From Salinimicrobium gaetbulicola (GTDB lineage: Bacteria > Bacteroidota > Bacteroidia > Flavobacteriales > Flavobacteriaceae), in the NCBI RefSeq assembly GCF_042676025.1, contig NZ_JBHTJP010000032.1, positions 62,001 through 126,000 on the forward strand: a stretch of DNA of 64,000 nucleotides, in the 5' to 3' direction. The position numbers were made by a program, and so were the translations under genes. The stretch's first letter is position 1, and each line of letters begins with the position of its first letter. This document shows, in pieces, positions 60,393-64,000 of the stretch. A model generated the notes under the pieces. That model had not been told where the DNA came from. It did no database searches and saw only the letters and a program-made list of their open reading frames with translations.

Positions 60393-62957
60393 TTATAATC
60401 TTTTTAAAAAAATAACAGCCATTGGCGGAAGTGTAAGTAATAAGGAATGGTCTCTGTGGTGACCCGGAATATTTTGAGATTCTATAAGATCAGAGTTTTT
60501 GACATTACTGCCACCAAATTCTTCACTGTCGCTATTAAATATCTCTTTCCATTGCCCTTCTTCGGAAACACCTATCCTGTAATTTTCCCTGGGAACAGGA
60601 GTGAAATTACAGACTACCATCAAATTTTCTTTAGGGTCTTTACCTTTCCGAAGAAAACTGATAATACTGTTTTCGTCATCGTTAAAATCTACCCATTCAA
60701 AACCTTCATTGGAGAATGATTTTTCATAAAGTGCGGGTTCAGACTTGTATAGGCGGTTCAATTCCTTTAAAGCTGCCTGCACCTTTTTGTGTAAAGGTTC
60801 ATTGGTTAAATGCCACTCCAGACTGGAATCATGGTTCCATTCTGAAGGTTGTCCAAATTCAGATCCCATAAATAGAAGCTTGGTTCCAGGGTGCGCGTAC
60901 ATATAGGCATAAAGTGTCCTTAAATTAGCAAATTTGTTCCATTCGTCTCCGGGCATTTTATTTAGAATAGAGCCTTTCCCATATACAACTTCGTCATGGG
61001 ATAATGGCAGCATGAAGTTTTCTGAAAATGCGTAATTAGAACTGAAAGTGATAGTATTTTGATGATGACGCCGGTGAATAGGATCTTTACTGAAGTATTC
61101 CAGGGTGTCATGCATCCAGCCCATCATCCATTTCATTCCGAAACCAAGCCCACCGACATAGGTGGGTTTAGAAACCATTGGCCACGCGGTTGATTCTTCG
61201 GCGATGGTCACCACATCGGGAAATTCCTTATAAACTGTTTCATTAAATTCCTTCAAAAAACTGATAGCTTCCAGGTTTTCCCTACCCCCGAACTCATTTG
61301 GCTCCCATTCTCCTTCGTTTCTGGAATAATCCAGATAAAGCATGGATGCCACGGCATCTACCCGCAAACCATCGGCATGGAACATATCCAGCCAGAAAAG
61401 GGCGTTACTGATCAAGAATGCGCGCACCTCATTTCTTCCGTAATTGAAAATATAGCTTTGCCAGTCAGGGTGAAAACCTTTTTTTGGATCAGCATGTTCA
61501 TAAAGATAAGTGCCGTCAAAATAGTGAATCCCATGAAGGTCTGAAGGGAAATGGGAGGGAACCCAGTCCAGGATTACCCCGATCCCAGCCTGGTGAAGCT
61601 TGTCAATGAGGTACATGAAATCCTGAGGCGTCCCGAATCTGCTGGAAGGAGCGAAATATCCTGTGATCTGGTATCCCCAGGATCCGAAGAAGGGATGTTC
61701 CATAACCGGCATGAATTCCACGTGAGTAAATCCCATTTCCTTCAAATAGGCGGGGAGATCCTCTGCCAGTTCCCTGTAGGATAATGATCTAAAGCCGTCA
61801 TCGGGAACCCGTTTCCAGGAACCAAGGTGTATTTCATAAACCGAATATGGCTGAGCCTCTTTTGCTTTCTTTTTTCGATCCTCCATCCAGATGGTGTCGT
61901 TCCAGGTATTTTCAAGATCCCAGACCATGGAAGCCGTATCAGGCGGAGTTTCCCATGAAAATGCGAACGGATCCCCTTTTTCGGCTTCGTAATCACTATT
62001 TGAGCGAATAAAATATTTATATAAACTTCCTTTTTTCGCTTCAGGTATAAAAACTTCCCAGATCCCTGAATGGTCCCACCTGGATTTCATCTTATGCGTT
62101 TCGCGGTTCCAGTTGTTGAAATCACCAACCACAGAAACCATTTGGGCATTCGGAGCCCATACGGAAAAGTATACGCCCTTGGTACCCATGTATTCCATTA
62201 GGTGAGAACCGAATTTCTTATAAAGATGAAAGTGCTTTCCTTCTTTAAAAAGATGAACGTCAAAATCTGTTATTAAAGTTGCTTCAACAGGCTTATCTAT
62301 TGACCCGGGTTGTTCTTCTTTTGAAGTAATAGCTTCCCTGCCTGCAGCCCTTAACCTTTCTGCCGCTTCTTCAATATCGTGCTGTGCGGGGATTATTTTA
62401 CTCAGTAGCTCTTTAGTTTTTTCGGGAGCCCCGGAAAGACTCTCGGTCAATTTGTCAATAGCCTCTTTAAGATCATCGGTTTCGGGCACCATTTCCTTAA
62501 CCATATCTTCGATATTCTTTTTGGTGTCCTCTCCAGCGGGTAGTTCACTTTTCAGCTTATTTGCCAGAAATTCGGCATTTTGTTTCAGGTCCTCGGTCAC
62601 CGAAGTATTGGGTAATTTCATTTTTTCCTCGGCACTAATTGACGGGTCTTGTTTTTGGCGGGACATCTTACGAGGAACTTTTCTATCGCCATTTTGTTTT
62701 TTCTCGACTTCTTCGGTAGCTGATTCAGCCTTATCTCCGGTCATTTTTTTATCGGTGGTTTTAGCATCAATTTCCTTAGAAGGATTTAAACCAGGTTTAG
62801 ACGCGGCTTTTTTTTCACCCACGCCTTTAGGTCCTTTAACGGCTCCCGATTTTGGCGGGGCTTCTTTTTTAGAATTTGAAACACGCCCTTTTATTGGAGA
62901 CGTTGCCTTCTTTTTATTTCCTTTATCTGTATCGTTATTTTCTTTCTTCTTAGCCAT
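60393..62957 (-). CDS. glgB: 1,4-alpha-glucan branching enzyme with long charged N-terminal extension
   Basis: 854 residues, against about 630-730 for usual GlgB. Residues about 1-100 are Lys/Gly/Pro-rich and disordered (KKKENNDTDKGNKKKATS); 110-215 are charged helical repeats (DLKEAIDKLTESLSG). From about 235 it is normal: CBM48 (YFSVWAPNAQMVSVVGDF), then the GH13 barrel with GYQITGYFAPSSRFGTP, nucleophile Asp in DGLRVDAVASML, acid Glu in IAEESTAWP and LPLSHDEVV. The usual extra N1 domain seems replaced by the extension. It makes alpha-1,6 branches in glycogen-like glucan. Its ATG overlaps the end of the maltokinase gene by eight bases, supporting the long start. Confidence 0.9.
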   Translation of the reverse strand: MAKKKENNDTDKGNKKKATSPIKGRVSNSKKEAPPKSGAVKGPKGVGEKKAASKPGLNPSKEIDAKTTDKKMTGDKAESATEEVEKKQNGDRKVPRKMSRQKQDPSISAEEKMKLPNTSVTEDLKQNAEFLANKLKSELPAGEDTKKNIEDMVKEMVPETDDLKEAIDKLTESLSGAPEKTKELLSKIIPAQHDIEEAAERLRAAGREAITSKEEQPGSIDKPVEATLITDFDVHLFKEGKHFHLYKKFGSHLMEYMGTKGVYFSVWAPNAQMVSVVGDFNNWNRETHKMKSRWDHSGIWEVFIPEAKKGSLYKYFIRSNSDYEAEKGDPFAFSWETPPDTASMVWDLENTWNDTIWMEDRKKKAKEAQPYSVYEIHLGSWKRVPDDGFRSLSYRELAEDLPAYLKEMGFTHVEFMPVMEHPFFGSWGYQITGYFAPSSRFGTPQDFMYLIDKLHQAGIGVILDWVPSHFPSDLHGIHYFDGTYLYEHADPKKGFHPDWQSYIFNYGRNEVRAFLISNALFWLDMFHADGLRVDAVASMLYLDYSRNEGEWEPNEFGGRENLEAISFLKEFNETVYKEFPDVVTIAEESTAWPMVSKPTYVGGLGFGMKWMMGWMHDTLEYFSKDPIHRRHHQNTITFSSNYAFSENFMLPLSHDEVVYGKGSILNKMPGDEWNKFANLRTLYAYMYAHPGTKLLFMGSEFGQPSEWNHDSSLEWHLTNEPLHKKVQAALKELNRLYKSEPALYEKSFSNEGFEWVDFNDDENSIISFLRKGKDPKENLMVVCNFTPVPRENYRIGVSEEGQWKEIFNSDSEEFGGSNVKNSDLIESQNIPGHHRDHSLLLTLPPMAVIFLKRL

Positions 62958-64000
62958 GATTGTATCTGCTTACGATTGATTTAATTCCTCTAAGGGGGAT
63001 CATTACCCAGTCAGGGCGGTTATTGAGTTCATAATTCAGTTCATAGATCGCCTTTTCGAGTAAAAAGGTTTCCATTAAGATCTCTATGTCGGCCTCATCC
63101 TCCGGAATAAAATTGTTTTCACCTACGTGGTCATAGTATCCTTTAAGGAACATTCGGGTGATCAGGTAATACCAGGTTTCAGCCCAATTGTCCAGTCCTC
63201 CCTCTTTTGTTTGTTGTTGAAATTCTGAATCTAAAAGAATGCTGTAGGCGGCATAATGAAAGGATCTAACCATTCCCGCTACATCCCTTAACGGGGACCT
63301 TTTTAAGCGTCTTTCACTGAATGATCTTGCGGGTTCTCCCTCAAAGTCGATGATCACGAAATCTTTTCCGGTCCATAAGACCTGTCCCAGGTGATAATCA
63401 CCATGTGTTCTTATCTTCATAATAGGGATCTTATGGTCAAATACCCTTTTGAAGCACTTCAGTACATCAGTCTTCATTTCGAGGACTTCTTTGGCTTCGG
63501 GTTGGACATCTTCAGGAAGGTTTCGCATGTTCTTCTGAAGGTTCTGGAAAGCATTCCTCGTTAGTGACTGAAGGGAAGAAAATAAAGACCGCTGATAATG
63601 CAACGAAAACGGTTCGTGCTCGAAGTCTTTTTCTTCTGGGTGTTCTGCCAGGGCTTTGTGCATTTCAGCTGTTCGTTGTCCTAGCAAATAGATCCTTTCC
63701 GGAAATATCATTTCCAACAGGTCCTGCATATTTTCCGAAAGGTCTTCAAAGTTTATGGGAGTTAGATCACTGCCAATATCTTCAAATTCGTGTTCCTTGT
63801 TTCTGGTAAGTACTCTTTCAAAAAAGCGTTTTAAAGCATCTTTTGTGTAATCCCATGCATCCCCCTGATTAGGAATGAGATCTTGCATCATACCCAAAAC
63901 AATTATATTTTTCTTCTCAGCCTCATATTCAATAGCACCTACAAAACGGGGTGAATTCTTGTATTCAGTTTTTTCAGTGAGATAACGGGTGATCTCCAGG
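62950..64000 (-). CDS. Maltokinase domain, probably of a TreS-maltokinase protein (N-terminal part beyond window)
   Basis: The frame is open to the right window edge; about 350 C-terminal residues are visible. Just inside the edge ITRYLTEKTEYKNSPRFVGA, then GMMQDLIPNQGDAWDYT, match the start of maltokinase (Mak/Pep2) domains. RTHGDYHLGQVLWTG and FVIIDFEGEP hold the catalytic Asp and metal-binding residues of this kinase-like fold. It phosphorylates maltose to maltose-1-phosphate with ATP. In Bacteroidota it is commonly fused to trehalose synthase (TreS), so that part is likely outside the window. With GlgB next to it (8-bp overlap), it belongs to the GlgE route from trehalose to alpha-glucan; GlgE itself is not in view. 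Confidence 0.9.
   Translation of the reverse strand, partial: LEITRYLTEKTEYKNSPRFVGAIEYEAEKKNIIVLGMMQDLIPNQGDAWDYTKDALKRFFERVLTRNKEHEFEDIGSDLTPINFEDLSENMQDLLEMIFPERIYLLGQRTAEMHKALAEHPEEKDFEHEPFSLHYQRSLFSSLQSLTRNAFQNLQKNMRNLPEDVQPEAKEVLEMKTDVLKCFKRVFDHKIPIMKIRTHGDYHLGQVLWTGKDFVIIDFEGEPARSFSERRLKRSPLRDVAGMVRSFHYAAYSILLDSEFQQQTKEGGLDNWAETWYYLITRMFLKGYYDHVGENNFIPEDEADIEILMETFLLEKAIYELNYELNNRPDWVMIPLRGIKSIVSRYNHG

Noticed and set aside
60447..62979. Several plus-strand frames across glgB, including a 175-codon one at its 5' end
   Set aside because: The 175-codon frame is Ser/Phe-rich and is the mirror of the Lys/Glu-rich GlgB extension; composition is an artefact of the antisense strand.

Overview
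The window reads as chromosome of a marine-type Flavobacteriaceae bacterium (Bacteroidota), close in style to Gramella/Christiangramella; the genus is an inference from protein character, not from a search. The signs are moderately AT-rich DNA, promoter -7 boxes of the TAnnTTTG type, many short-signal secreted proteins and lipoproteins, a multicopper oxidase ending in a type IX secretion sorting domain, and families common in this group (7TM-HD phosphodiesterase, DUF2752, GYF plus CD225 membrane proteins, TreS-maltokinase with GlgB). No rRNA, tRNA, CRISPR array, prophage or intact transposase was seen.

Layout. 1-3234: 3' end of gyrA and a secreted TPR protein. 3287-5236 (minus): NlpC/P60 protein lacking its catalytic Cys, and a thiolase. 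5350-13502: 7TM-HD phosphodiesterase, GreA/B-like factor, aldehyde dehydrogenase, Nudix hydrolase, acyl-CoA thioesterase, membrane endonuclease/phosphatase-fold protein, MscS channel, DUF3817. 13670-20925: galE, a MITE-like inverted-repeat element, a frameshifted Pmp3 gene, DEAD helicase, CDF transporter, VTT protein, SDR, Asp-nucleophile alpha/beta hydrolase with a DJ-1/PfpI protein. 21115-28561: FUSC transporter, a 42-residue repeat microprotein, cysE-cysM, Crp/Fnr regulator, SF2 helicase. 28625-36135: PBP1A, SdiA-regulated-type propeller with a VTT protein, tandem paralogous lipoproteins, M19 dipeptidase, another lipoprotein. 36202-44590: S9 peptidase, then a run of small membrane proteins, an esterase, a CDF membrane-domain-only protein, a 2'-5' RNA ligase-like protein, DUF2892 and a KefB/C-type antiporter. 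44644-48971 (minus): second S9 peptidase and the secreted multicopper oxidase. 49251-50936: formate-THF ligase. 50937-51684: a long non-coding stretch with strong hairpins. 51685-55035: a tight three-gene cassette (RimK-like ATP-grasp, GCS2 ligase, N-formylglutamate amidohydrolase-like). 55239-57707: PEBP protein and FtsH. 57778-60345 (minus): OsmC, zinc alcohol dehydrogenase, LLM flavin oxidoreductase. 60393-64000 (minus): glgB and the maltokinase domain of a probable TreS-maltokinase.

Genes that probably work together: cysE-cysM make cysteine from serine; maltokinase and GlgB build branched alpha-glucan by the maltose-1-phosphate route; the ATP-grasp/GCS2/amidohydrolase trio looks like a small peptide or amide biosynthesis and trimming unit of unknown product and is the best candidate here for an uncharacterised system. 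Other points worth attention are the Cys-to-Ser NlpC protein, a candidate minus-strand small RNA at about 51000-51180, the LacI-like palindrome before the formate-THF ligase gene, and the roughly 215-residue charged N-terminal extension on GlgB.
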